A DNA stretch of 64,000 nt from Mesorhizobium muleiense (GTDB taxonomy: Bacteria > Pseudomonadota > Alphaproteobacteria > Rhizobiales > Rhizobiaceae), in contig NZ_FNEE01000025.1 in assembly GCF_900099905.1 (NCBI RefSeq), positions 19,758 to 83,757 of the forward strand, written 5' to 3'. Of the stretch, positions 54,056 through 63,352 are shown one piece after another. The position numbers were made by a program, and so were the translations under genes. Under the pieces are notes generated by a model, which had not been told where the DNA came from, searched no databases, and saw nothing but the letters and a program-made list of their open reading frames with translations. Numbering within the stretch: position 1 is the stretch's first letter; the number at the start of each line of letters is the position of its first letter.

Positions 54056-54127
54056 CCAAAATGTCGAAAAGCCGTAGTGGAACAAAGGAAAGTGACAACC
54101 GAGATCATCAGCCAGCCAGCCCCCAAT

Positions 54128-54655
54128 CTAAGCCCCGAGCAGCACCTTCAACCTGTCCAGCGCCGCCGTCAAACCCTTCAATGAAACCGACAAGGGCACA
54201 TCCTTCTGGTCGAGACTCTTAACCGTGACCTTGAGCGTTGTGCCCGTGCGCAGCGACGCGGCTGCTTTCGCGTCGAAGCTGAGGGGCACGAAGCAGCCGG
54301 CGGGCAGGCAGGTCGAGAAGGGCAGCGGCTTGCCCGCTTGCCCATCGTCGACCTGAAGCGTCGCGCCGACGGCGAGTTGCAGGCCGAAGGGCAGGACGAG
54401 ATTGCCCGCAATGCCGTCCTCCTGCCCCTTGCCCAATTCGACCGCAAGCAGGCGCCGTCCGTTCTGCTGCGACTGCTGATAGGTAGCCGCGCATACCAGC
54501 GTCGGCGTGGCCTGGCAGGAGAGATCCCAGTCCTCATAGGTCTCCTTCAGCGAGGAAGCACCGCCCGGCAGCCCGGCTTCCTGAGCTGCCAACGACGCGG
54601 AAAGCGCCATGAGGGTGGCCGCGGCCACCGCACAAATCCTGGACGAATCCGACAT
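54128..54655 (-). CDS. Invasion-associated locus B (IalB) family protein
   Basis: 175 residues with a signal peptide (ICAVAAATLMALSASLAAQ). SSLKETYEDWDLSCQ followed by CAATYQQSQQNGRRLLAVEL is the IalB pattern, and STCLPAGCFVPLSFDAKAAA holds the paired cysteines. IalB-type periplasmic proteins are common in Rhizobiales; the function is poorly known. The start at 54655 has GGAGC upstream; longer frames are unlikely. Confidence 0.85.
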   Translation of the reverse strand: MSDSSRICAVAAATLMALSASLAAQEAGLPGGASSLKETYEDWDLSCQATPTLVCAATYQQSQQNGRRLLAVELGKGQEDGIAGNLVLPFGLQLAVGATLQVDDGQAGKPLPFSTCLPAGCFVPLSFDAKAAASLRTGTTLKVTVKSLDQKDVPLSVSLKGLTAALDRLKVLLGA

Positions 54656-54848
54656 CAGCAAAGCTCCGTTGCCCCCTTGTCGTGGAGCGCCGCGCGTGCC
54701 TTCGAGGCGAGAATGGCGCTCTATCCGATTGAAACGACGCGTCGGCCCGAAAATCGATGCCGATCTTCGGGCCGACGTATCTGCAACAATTACCCGACCG
54801 CGATGCCGCAGGCAAGCGTTCCGCTCCGGCGTGTCGTAAGCACATGAT

Positions 54849-56000
54849 TTGTCCGGATTAGGTAGCACAGGAGTTGTCCGGTTTCATCGCCAGCGAATGG
54901 AAGCTGGGGATGAAGCGGGCAGCGTGGCTCCAGGACGGAGAATACAGAAGTTTCGGGACGTATTGAGCCGTTGGACTGGCGGCGATCTCTCGATGATGGA
55001 GGCAGGCGAGTTGCTGGGCATGTCGGAGCGGCAATTTCGGCGTTATCGCGACCGTTACGAAGAGGCCGGGGAGGCTGGGTTGCTGGACCGGCGTTTGGGC
55101 AAGCTTTCGACGCGCCGGGTGCCAGTGGAGGCGATCGAGGAGATGCTGGAGCTTTATCGCCATCGCTACCTTGGCTGGAACGTGAAGCATTTCCACGAGC
55201 ACCTGCTGCGCGATCACGATTTCAGCTGGGGCTACACCTTCATCAAGACGCAGCTTCACGCGGCGGGCCTGGTGGAACGGGCCAAGCGGCGCGGTGCTCA
55301 CCGGCGCAAGCGGGAAAGGAAGCCGTGCGAAGGGATGATGCTACACCAGGACGGCAGCCGTCATCAGTGGCTGGCGAGTGGGCCGATGCTGGATCTGATC
55401 GTGACTATGGACGATGCGACGAGCACGATCTATTCGGCCTTTCTGATCGAGGAGGAAGGCACGGCGTCGAGCTTCCAGGGACTTCTGGAGACCTTTGTCG
55501 CCAAGGGATTGCCGTCAAGCCTCTACAGCGATCGTGGCAGACACTATTTCGTGACGCTCAAGGCGGGCGGGGCTGTCGACAAGATTCGCATGACCCAGGT
55601 CGGTCGGGCGCTCGAGCGGCTCGGCATCGAACATATTCCAGCCTATTCGCCTGGAGCCAGGGGCCGCTCCGAGCGGATCTTCTCAACCTTGCAGGACCGA
55701 CTGCCGAGGGAACTGGCACTGGCCGGCATGGCTGATATCGAGGCCGCCAACCGCTTCGTCGCACAGACCTATCTGCCGGCTCACAATGCCCGCTTCGCCA
55801 GGCCCGCCGCGGTTGAAGACAGTGCCTTTGTCGCCGCCGACCCGCAGCAATTGGCCCAGATCCTGTGCATCGAGGAGGAGCGCGTCGTTGCTCGTGACAA
55901 CACGGTCGCCTTCGCGCGGCTGCGATTGCAGCTCCCGCACAGTCCGATCCGGGATGATGATCGTTGTGGAGCTGCCGTGCACGACGATTTCGAACCATAG
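54849..56000 (+). mobile_element. ISNCY/IS481-like transposase, 3' truncated
   Basis: A 383-codon frame with a helix-turn-helix (MMEAGELLGMSERQFRRYRD) and DDE-type integrase core: HQDGSRHQWL, LDLIVTMDDATSTIYSAF, LYSDRGRHYFV and YSPGARGRSERIFSTLQDRL. The C-terminus degrades after LRLQLPHSPIRDD, where the family normally continues for tens of residues, so the element seems truncated or frameshifted. No clear inverted repeats were found around it. Probably not mobile. Confidence 0.8.
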
Positions 56001-56155
56001 TTGGCGATGTAGAATTCTATTTTAATCGTATAGAACAATTGAGAAACGTCGCCAATCTGAACACCTCGCCTCGGATCATGGCGTTCGGACGATGACTGCC
56101 GTAAGATTCCACCCGTGTGGGGCAAGGCTGCTACCGGCCTGCGACGGAGGGGAAC

Positions 56156-56665
56156 ATGGCAATTGATACTCTTGATAAGGTGCCGCTGCTCTATCACTTC
56201 ACCGACCGGAGGAACCTGCCGGTGATTAAAGAAATGGGAGGACTCTATCCACTCGCGCAGCTTGACCAGAAGAAGGTCAAGGTTCCGGCACCGGGCGGCA
56301 ATGAATGGAGTCGTGACGCCGACGCGTTGAAGGGAATGGGCAACTACGTCCACCTTTGCTTTCGTAGCACCCATCCGATGGAGTACGTTGCCCGGCAGGA
56401 TGGGAGGATTACGGACACGATCTTTCTGCAAATACACCCCTCGGTAATGCAGTTCACGGGTGTTCGTTTTACCAACGATGTCGCGAACAAAGCTGGCGTC
56501 GAATCGATTCCTATCGGAGAGGCTGAACCGCTAATCGATTTTGAGATACTTTACACCCGAACGGACTGGAAGGATTCGGCGATTAAGGCGCGTCTCACTC
56601 AGGCGGAGAAATACGAGGTGTTGGTTCCCCATGTCATTCTGCTGGGCTTAGTAAGGAACATTTAG
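56156..56665 (+). CDS. darT: DarT-type ADP-ribosyltransferase toxin
   Basis: 169 residues. DarT toxins attach ADP-ribose from NAD to DNA bases and block replication. LLYHFTDRRNLPVIKEMGGL at the start, YVHLCFRSTHPMEY near residue 66, FLQIHPSV and EILYTRTDWKD with AEKYEVLVPHV near the end match DarT1-group proteins; the glutamate in the last motif is the expected catalytic residue. GGAGGGG 5 bases before the ATG fixes the start. The antitoxin gene starts one base after its stop. Confidence 0.82.
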   Translation: MAIDTLDKVPLLYHFTDRRNLPVIKEMGGLYPLAQLDQKKVKVPAPGGNEWSRDADALKGMGNYVHLCFRSTHPMEYVARQDGRITDTIFLQIHPSVMQFTGVRFTNDVANKAGVESIPIGEAEPLIDFEILYTRTDWKDSAIKARLTQAEKYEVLVPHVILLGLVRNI

Positions 56666-56666
56666 A

Positions 56667-57380
56667 ATGGCTGAGAGACCAGTCTTTATCCCTGCAACCG
56701 AGGACGAAGGTTACGTCAGGCGATTGGATTTCGAAATTCCGTGGGCCGGTGGCTTCGCTGAGGTTCAGAAGAAGAAGAATATACGGTCGCTGCATGAGGC
56801 CGCCAAGAAAGCCGGATATGCGCCGCTGCTAGAAGTGTCTAGCAAGTCTGATGAAGTCGCCGGCCAGCATCTTAGCGCGTTTCACCTGCGCGTGAGGACC
56901 AGCATCGGCGAGATACCGCTGGAGAACGCCTTTCAGGGAAGTAAGGTATTCGAGCGTGGCGGGCCGTACACCGATCTGTACGAGGTTGAACCGCGCGATG
57001 CGAAGCGCGAGCCACGACTCCGCGAATCCGGCGCACTGGTGGGCTTCAAATTCGACGGCTTCGAGTTCCCGCTAGAACCCACGACCGTGTTCTACGATTG
57101 GCTTTATCTCAATGCCATCTTTCCTCACCGTGTATGGCTCAAAAATCGAGTGGACGGCGAAATGCGGTATGCCGGTTTCACTGACATAGAGTTCAACCCT
57201 ACCAAGTCGGTCAATTGTCAGGCGAAAACGTGCGCTCTGTTCGTAGTGCTCATGAGGGAGAACAAGCTGGAGCGCTACCTAAAAACGCCCGAGGTTTTCA
57301 TTGCCGCGATGGCTGCTCATTCGCTTCGGCCGACCGAGCATCAACCTCATTTGAAGCAGGCCAGACTTAGGGTCGGCTAG
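56667..57380 (+). CDS. NADAR-type antitoxin paired with DarT
   Basis: 237 residues. NADAR-domain proteins remove ADP-ribose from guanine and act as antitoxins of DarT1. GFKFDGFEFPLEPTTVFYDW with LYLNAIF and GFTDIEFNPTKSVNCQAKTC near residue 175 fit the DarT1-associated NADAR group, as does the tight pairing. The identification rests on motifs and context. The pair probably defends against phage or stabilises the island. Confidence 0.75.
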   Translation: MAERPVFIPATEDEGYVRRLDFEIPWAGGFAEVQKKKNIRSLHEAAKKAGYAPLLEVSSKSDEVAGQHLSAFHLRVRTSIGEIPLENAFQGSKVFERGGPYTDLYEVEPRDAKREPRLRESGALVGFKFDGFEFPLEPTTVFYDWLYLNAIFPHRVWLKNRVDGEMRYAGFTDIEFNPTKSVNCQAKTCALFVVLMRENKLERYLKTPEVFIAAMAAHSLRPTEHQPHLKQARLRVG

Positions 57381-57590
57381 CAGGCAGTAGCGCAATTTAT
57401 TCGCTAGAGCAGCAAGGTCACTGCCGAGACCGCACGCCGGGTAACCGGTATCAGTACACCTGTCTTCGGCGTGTCATGGTCGGACCCCAGCCCCTCAGAG
57501 ACAGAAATCGTACGCCGCTTCCTCGTTTCTCGAAGATCGACGCGTCCTTTACAATCCCTTCGATAGCGGCGGAAGCCCATGAGTTGCCTG

Positions 57591-57896
57591 TCAGGATTGA
57601 GTGTAGCCGCGGGCTCTCATGCAATCCTTGACGAGATTGCCTTGTTCCATACCCTTGACGATACGATCCCCGACACCGTCCCCGATTGCATCTGTCATCG
57701 TTTTCGGGCGGCTATTCGTTCCGATCGTCGCCGTCGCCATTTCCGACTGATACTTGCATTCAGTGTAGTCCTGCTGGGCAGCACTGCGCGGCGTCTCGTC
57801 CTTCACCCAGTTGCCGCCGTCGGACGTACTGCACCCGGCAGCGAAAGAAAGGCACCCTGCCAAATCGCAATTAGAATTACTTTGTTCACGAAACAC
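57591..57896 (-). CDS. Small lipoprotein-like protein, possibly frameshifted
   Basis: 101 residues from an ATG at 57896. LAGCLSFAAGCSTSDGGNWV looks like a lipoprotein signal and lipobox; the mature part includes ECKYQSEMATATIGTN and MEQGNLVKDCMRARGYTQS, typical of short rhizobial lipoproteins of unknown function. The expected hydrophobic start (VNKVILIAI) lies in another frame directly upstream, so one base is probably missing near 57875. Export may be lost. Confidence 0.5.
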   Translation of the reverse strand: MFREQSNSNCDLAGCLSFAAGCSTSDGGNWVKDETPRSAAQQDYTECKYQSEMATATIGTNSRPKTMTDAIGDGVGDRIVKGMEQGNLVKDCMRARGYTQS

Positions 57897-58028
57897 TCCT
57901 TCCGGAAAGCAAAAGCAGCAATGGCCGAAGGATGGTCGGCCATTGCAAGGCGATAAGATCTTTCAATAGAGATGGCTGTCAGTTCGCTGCTGGAATCGGG
58001 CATGACATATCGCCCTCCCTTGCGGCGA

Positions 58029-61000
58029 TTAAAACCGAACACTGAGTTTGGCGTTGAAGCCATGCTCCTGCGCGTCCGAGGCAAGCTGACCTTTATAGGT
58101 AAGCCCGATGGTTGCCTTGTCGGTAAGGTTGACATCGATACCAGCTTCGAAGACGGCAGCGTTCTTTGCGATTGGCGTTCCCTCCACGGCGAAGGATGAG
58201 CCGCCTGTGAAGGCAAGCGCCGTTTCAGGCACCACATCGCCGAACGCATGACGCCAGCCGATACCGCCACGGGCGGTTGTATTGACGGAACCAAGCGGGA
58301 AAGCGGTCGAGGCGCGCAGCCCTATCGTGGTGAATGTCGTGTCGCTCGACCGGTCTTTTCCGGAAAGCGCAGCGGCACCGCCATGCTCTGTGAAGCCATC
58401 CGCGTTGAAGTTCACATAGGCTAGGTTCGCATAGGGCTCGAAAGATACGGAAGCTGTATCCAGTCGAGAGCCGAGTTCGCCGAAAGCCTGGAACGTGCCG
58501 GCATGGTAATCGGCCGAAAGGCTGTCGGAGAAGCCCGGAAACGCCACCGACCTGCCGGTCTCGATGCGGTTCCACGTATAGGCAAGGCCGGAACGGAAGC
58601 TGTGAGGGCCACGCTGCGTGCCAGCGTAGATCCCGAGGTGATAATTGTTGCCTGAGCCGGAGGAGGCGCGATCATCCACATGGATGGACGTATGGCTATA
58701 ACCGGCAAGAAGCCCGAGCCGCCAGCTTTCGCCGATGGCCGCATCGCCGCCTGCAATAAAGCCTCCCGTCGAGCGGTCGAGGCGAGCAGCGTTGCCGTCT
58801 CCGTCCAAATGTCCCCAGGCGCCGAAACCGCTGCCCCAGACGGCGAAGTTTTCGCTGGTCGCGGGAGCCAGTTCCGGGCCTTCCGGTCCATATGCCATGA
58901 CCGGCACGGTTGATGCGCCCACGCCTGCGAACGCTGCGCGAATGCGATCGCCGGCGGCGTCACGGACGAAATGGCTGTCTTCGACAAAGGCGCTGTGAAC
59001 GGAAGCATGGATCTCGCCCGAAAGCTGATCGAATGCGTTGCGGGATCCCTGTCCCGTCAGGAAGAGGATGTTGTCGTGGATCGTGTTGCCGGAACCAAGG
59101 GCTTCCGCAGCCGCGCCCACGGATCGCTGATTGAAGGTATTGCCGACATCGGCAAAGGTGACAGAATTGCGATCGACGTCGAGATAGACGTTGGTCGGGT
59201 CATAAGCGAGTTCGAAATCGACGAAGGGCGAGTCTGTAAAGAGGCCTCCTGTCAGCCCGCCGTAGGTCCCGATCACGCCGCCAGCGGCGGTCAGAAGCGT
59301 GTAGCGGGTATCGACTGAGAAATGCCCGGCACCTTCACGCACCAGGTTGACGCTCGCTCCCTTGTTGATGGCGGCACTGCCGGCAACGTCGATGAGATCT
59401 GAAGCCTTGCTCGGTGCGATACCCGCCAAATAGGTCGACCCGGCCTGCTGCACGAAGTCACCGTTGACGGTGAGCACTGCAACCCCCTTGCTTGGATCGA
59501 GCACGCTGCCAGGAGCGACGGTGCCGCCTGCGCCAACCGTAAGAGAGCCGACTGCACCGATACCCGTAAGGGTACCAGTAGCCGAGACGCCTACCTTCGA
59601 AACAATGCGGCCATCGACGGCGAGTATGCCTCCAAGCACCTTGGTCGGCCCGCTGTAGCTGTTTTCGCCGGACAGGATCAGCGCTCCTTCGCCGCGCTTC
59701 GTCAGGTCTCCGGCGCCCGAGATTGAATTCGACCAGATCGAGGAGTAGCCTTTGGTGTCGACGTCGAAGACGCCGGCGTAGCGGAACTCGCCCGGACCCT
59801 CGATCGCAACGCCGAGATTGAGCAGACCCTGGCCGAAGACTTGTTCATCCTCGAACCCTTTGGTGGTCGTCGTTGTCAGGAGGGTTTCAATGGTCTGGCG
59901 GGCGTTCATGTAAGGGAATGCCGACCGGATCACTGCCGCCGCGCCAGCAACATGCGGCGTTGCCATGGAAGTACCTTCCTCGTACTTATACGGGTTGTTC
60001 TTGTTCGCCCGATCCCCTTGTGGCCAGGTAGAATAAATGCCGTTCTCATCAATCGGATTATCGGGATCGGCATTAATATCGCCACCCGGAGCCGCGAGGC
60101 ACCACTCTGCTGTGGCTCCGCATCTATTGCTATAGCTGGCAATCTTGCCATCCTTGCCGACAGCAACGACTGTTATCAGCGAGCCTGCCAGATCCGAGAA
60201 GTCGAGCTTCGAGACATCAGACCCGCTCACTATCTTGTATGTATTTGGGTTATTGAAATCGAAACCTTTGTTTGTTTGATCGTTTGTGTCGATGAACTTA
60301 TAAAGATTTCCATCTTTGGTATTTTCTGGCGTTATTAACGGCAACGTGCCGATGCCGCTGGGAATCGCCGAAGCAGCGCCGGGTTGGTCGTCGGTACTGG
60401 CATCATTACCGGCGGCGAAGACGAGCACGATGTCCGCCTTAGCCGCCTTCTTCAACGTATTGTAGGTATCGACGAGATTGCTCGGATCATCATAGATGGC
60501 CTGATAGTCGAGAATCTCATAGTTTTTATTATCGATGGCATATCCCTTGCCATCGAGTTTCAGTTGGCCGTTCTCGTCCTTGAGATACCGCCCCAGCAAC
60601 AGGCCTGGCCCGTAGCTCCCATTGAGCACGCCAGCTCCCGCACCAATCGCGTATTCGATCGCTTCATTGGTCGGGTCCATCTCGGGATCATCTGGGTCGC
60701 CGATATCCACTGCTCGAAGGGGCAATACTGTCGATTCATAGGCCACGCCCTGCATGCCCGTGCCGTCGCGCGCGGCGCCGATTATCCCCGCCACATGGGT
60801 CCCGTGTCCGTCAGGCACACCGTCTTTGTCGACAGAATGGCTGACGTCAGCCAAGCGTTTATCCGTCCCGAAGTTGTGCAGCGCCTTCGAAATGCGCGCC
60901 ACGAATTCGGGATGGTTGATATCCAGTCCTGTATCCACAATCGCAACGACGACGCCCTTGCCCGTATAGCCTTTAAGGTAGGCGGGCAGGGCGTTGATCA

Positions 61001-61142
61001 TACTCAGGCCCCAATTTCTGGAATATTCGGCATCTGCCACCGGCGCAGGCGACGCGACTGATTCCTGGGCCAAGGACAGATTTGGTGCGAAGAGCGCCGT
61101 TGTTGCTAAAAACAATTTGATCGTTCTGAAGCGCGTTGGCAT
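58029..61142 (-). CDS. Subtilisin-like serine protease autotransporter
   Basis: 1037 residues. A signal peptide (residues 1-25) is followed by an S8 protease domain with Asp70 (VAIVDTGLDINHPEF), His113 (DGHGTHVAGIIGA), oxyanion Asn246 (FAAGNDAST) and Ser392 (EEGTSMATPHVAGAAAV). A passenger repeat (RGEGALILSGENSYSGPTKV, then LGGILAVDGRI) near residue 485 is an autotransporter-associated beta strand. The last 270 residues form the beta-barrel, ending in phenylalanine (KLSVRF). It should be exposed on or released from the cell surface; the target is unknown. It is transcribed in the same direction as nifA upstream, 398 bases away. Confidence 0.93.
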   Translation of the reverse strand: MPTRFRTIKLFLATTALFAPNLSLAQESVASPAPVADAEYSRNWGLSMINALPAYLKGYTGKGVVVAIVDTGLDINHPEFVARISKALHNFGTDKRLADVSHSVDKDGVPDGHGTHVAGIIGAARDGTGMQGVAYESTVLPLRAVDIGDPDDPEMDPTNEAIEYAIGAGAGVLNGSYGPGLLLGRYLKDENGQLKLDGKGYAIDNKNYEILDYQAIYDDPSNLVDTYNTLKKAAKADIVLVFAAGNDASTDDQPGAASAIPSGIGTLPLITPENTKDGNLYKFIDTNDQTNKGFDFNNPNTYKIVSGSDVSKLDFSDLAGSLITVVAVGKDGKIASYSNRCGATAEWCLAAPGGDINADPDNPIDENGIYSTWPQGDRANKNNPYKYEEGTSMATPHVAGAAAVIRSAFPYMNARQTIETLLTTTTTKGFEDEQVFGQGLLNLGVAIEGPGEFRYAGVFDVDTKGYSSIWSNSISGAGDLTKRGEGALILSGENSYSGPTKVLGGILAVDGRIVSKVGVSATGTLTGIGAVGSLTVGAGGTVAPGSVLDPSKGVAVLTVNGDFVQQAGSTYLAGIAPSKASDLIDVAGSAAINKGASVNLVREGAGHFSVDTRYTLLTAAGGVIGTYGGLTGGLFTDSPFVDFELAYDPTNVYLDVDRNSVTFADVGNTFNQRSVGAAAEALGSGNTIHDNILFLTGQGSRNAFDQLSGEIHASVHSAFVEDSHFVRDAAGDRIRAAFAGVGASTVPVMAYGPEGPELAPATSENFAVWGSGFGAWGHLDGDGNAARLDRSTGGFIAGGDAAIGESWRLGLLAGYSHTSIHVDDRASSGSGNNYHLGIYAGTQRGPHSFRSGLAYTWNRIETGRSVAFPGFSDSLSADYHAGTFQAFGELGSRLDTASVSFEPYANLAYVNFNADGFTEHGGAAALSGKDRSSDTTFTTIGLRASTAFPLGSVNTTARGGIGWRHAFGDVVPETALAFTGGSSFAVEGTPIAKNAAVFEAGIDVNLTDKATIGLTYKGQLASDAQEHGFNAKLSVRF

Positions 61143-61540
61143 GCTTAATCCCTATTCCCAAAACTACTTATTTCTTTCAGATCAGATTGGCGCGATATCG
61201 AGCGGCAAGCGATCAGCTTATGTATCGACCAGGTCCCGCCAGCGGAGATCTGCGCGTCGCCTCTACGCATGCTGGCGTGTCACCAATGATACATCGATTA
61301 TTTCTGGATTTCAGGCACGTCGGATTGGATTTGCCCTTGCGGTGTAGAGCGAAGTTACTAGCCATAGGATTCCTCCTTCTTAGTTTTGTCAGCCGCAGAG
61401 CCCCAGTACGACTGGTGGTAGAAAGCACACGGCCGGAATCTTGGCAGCGCTGTTCACACCCACGTTCGTAAGGTGGCCGATGGGCTCGGCGCCAGAGCAC
61501 CAATGCTTGACCTGCTCCAGCTCTTGCTCGGCGGGTTGTT
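61143..61540. other. Gap between nifA and the autotransporter
   Basis: About 400 bases, no gene recognised. Neither a NifA site nor a sigma-54 element was found for the autotransporter gene. Confidence 0.4.
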
Positions 61541-62599
61541 TCAGAGACGCTTGATCTCGATGCCGTGTTTTCTCAGCACGTAGCCGATCTGGCGCGGGGT
61601 CAAACCGAGCAGGCGCGCCGCCTTTGCCTGCACCCAGCCACACTTTTCCATGGCGGCAATGACCGTATCGGCATCGGGCACCCTACCACGAGTCGTGGCA
61701 GGGCCTATCGGCGCTTGCCCGTCGCCGACGGGCGGGGCGGCACGGGCGGCGGAAGGCTCGATCGTAGTCGAGTTCTCTGACGTCGGCGGTCCGTTCTTCC
61801 ACAGCGCCGCGGCCAAGCACTCACCCACGCAACAGGCAAAGTCAGTTCTGAGGATTGATGGACCCGTCGCCAGAACTGCCGTCCGTTGAACGCAGTTTTC
61901 GAGCTCTCGGATGTTGCCTGGAAATTCGCAATTCATTAGCACCTCAATCGCTTCGGGAGCGAAGGTCAGCGTGTGATCATTCTCAGTATTGAAATTCTTG
62001 AGAAACTGAGCGGCCAAGAGCGGAATATCACCTCGCCTTTCGCGCAATGCCGGCACGCGTAAAGTGACGACGCTGATGCGGTAATAGAGGTCTTGCCGGA
62101 ACTCCTTGCGTTGAACTGCCTTTTCCAAGTCCCTGTTGGTTGCGGCAATCACGCGAACATCGACTTTAATGGTGTGGTTGCTGCCGACACGCTCAAACTC
62201 CTGCTCCTGCAGGACACGCAGCAGCTTAGCCTGGAACGAGCCCGATATTTCGCCAATCTCGTCCAGAAACAATGTGCCTTTGTCGGCAGCCTCAAAGCGC
62301 CCCTTGCGCAAATTGATCGCGTCGGTGAAGGAACCCTTCTCATGACCGAACAAGTCAGATTCCAGAAGCGTCTCGGTGAGCGCCGCGCAATTGACCTTGA
62401 TGAAGGGCTGCTTGGCGCGAGGCGAGAGTTCGTGAATGGCTTTGGCAACCAGCTCCTTGCCGGTTCCGGATTCACCTCGCAACATGACCGTAGTCTTCGC
62501 CTTGGCCACCTTGACAAGGTGCTCACGCAGCTTGCGCAGCGCCAGACTATCGCCAAGCATCTCCTTGCTGATCTTTTTACGCTCCATTTGGCAGCCCAT
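61541..62599 (-). CDS. nifA: Nif-specific regulator NifA lacking a GAF domain
   Basis: 352 residues; activates sigma-54 promoters at nif genes. Walker A LRGESGTGKELVAKAI near residue 40, the GAFTGA-type loop reads GSFTDAINLRKGRF, and Walker B GTLFLDEIGEI follows. Cysteines in NCEFPGNIRELENC (C-x11-C) and in DFACCVGECL (C-x4-C) are the oxygen-sensing set of rhizobial NifA. The helix-turn-helix is WVQAKAARLLGLTPRQIGYV. The usual N-terminal GAF domain is absent: an in-frame stop lies 20 codons before the start, which has GGAG 5 bases upstream. The loop has SFTD where most activators have AFTG, a possible change in sigma-54 contact. Confidence 0.92.
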   Translation of the reverse strand: MGCQMERKKISKEMLGDSLALRKLREHLVKVAKAKTTVMLRGESGTGKELVAKAIHELSPRAKQPFIKVNCAALTETLLESDLFGHEKGSFTDAINLRKGRFEAADKGTLFLDEIGEISGSFQAKLLRVLQEQEFERVGSNHTIKVDVRVIAATNRDLEKAVQRKEFRQDLYYRISVVTLRVPALRERRGDIPLLAAQFLKNFNTENDHTLTFAPEAIEVLMNCEFPGNIRELENCVQRTAVLATGPSILRTDFACCVGECLAAALWKNGPPTSENSTTIEPSAARAAPPVGDGQAPIGPATTRGRVPDADTVIAAMEKCGWVQAKAARLLGLTPRQIGYVLRKHGIEIKRL

Positions 62600-63352
62600 C
62601 CCACTCCGCCACCCGCCGGTGGAACTGCACTTGACGGTGAGCTGTGTTGTTTTTCGTCATTATCATTCTCGATCTCACCTTTGTGCCTCGAAATTTCCGG
62701 CGCGCGGACGCCCTCGGCAAATGGCAATGGCGCCTGAGCATCGTTGTCTTTCACCAGGACGAGCGTCTTCTCCTCCGTGCGGGCGCCCGCAATATGCGCG
62801 CTTGTTTGCGCAGGCCTTTACTCGACCGGTCGCCGTTCTGTCCGGCTTCTGCCGCACCGCAGCCTGCAAACCCATCCTTGACAAGAAAGGAGGGGAGTCA
62901 ATCGAGCTCTCCTTGCATTCGTGCAAGGAAAATTGTCAGTTTGATAGAATTCTATCAAAACGGCAGAAACGCTCCGCCCCCAATTTGGCTGTACCTGCGG
63001 CGTTCAGCGTACGTGACGACATGTGCGGACTTGTCCCAATTGCCATCCGAGTTGTGCGGGAAACAGTAGCCGCTGCGCTGTTCGCTTCAACCGCGTGATG
63101 CCGCTGACAGTAGAGGCGGCGGCTCGTCGAGCGAGGCTTCATTGTTCGGCTACTAAAGCGGCTGTGCTTTGGTGGGAGTTGGTTTCGCCCAAGTTCTGGG
63201 CCTGAGGGCGTCGGCCCGTTTCGCCGCACAGGCTCCTTCCACATCGTCGAGCCGAGAAAGAGGGGCCACACAGCTCCCCCTGTTTCACAATGCCCCGCCC
63301 CTCAGCAGCTAGATACGACAGGTGACCTCAAATGATGCGTCTTGCATGGCTT
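62600..63352. other. Upstream region of nifA without a gene
   Basis: About 750 bases with a frame at 62754-62590 on the minus strand (KDNDAQAPLPFAEGVRAPEI) that may be an eroded NifA linker in the wrong frame, and a perfect palindrome at 62940-62959. No other gene was recognised. Confidence 0.4.
62940..62959. promoter_or_regulatory. Perfect 20-base palindrome upstream of nifA
   Basis: The core TTGATAGAATTCTATCAA with one further T/A on each side is perfectly symmetric. It is about 340 bases before nifA. The half-site TTGATAG is FNR-like, but the spacing (TTGAT-N8-ATCAA) is four bases too wide for a FixK/FNR box. A LacI/GalR-type regulator (FixV) has been reported to control nifA2 in M. loti R7A, and such regulators bind palindromes of this size; the link is inferred. 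Confidence 0.55.

Noticed and set aside
62940..62959. FixK/FNR box at the palindrome upstream of nifA
   Set aside because: The half-site TTGAT fits but the spacing to ATCAA is 8 bases where the FNR/FixK box has 4.
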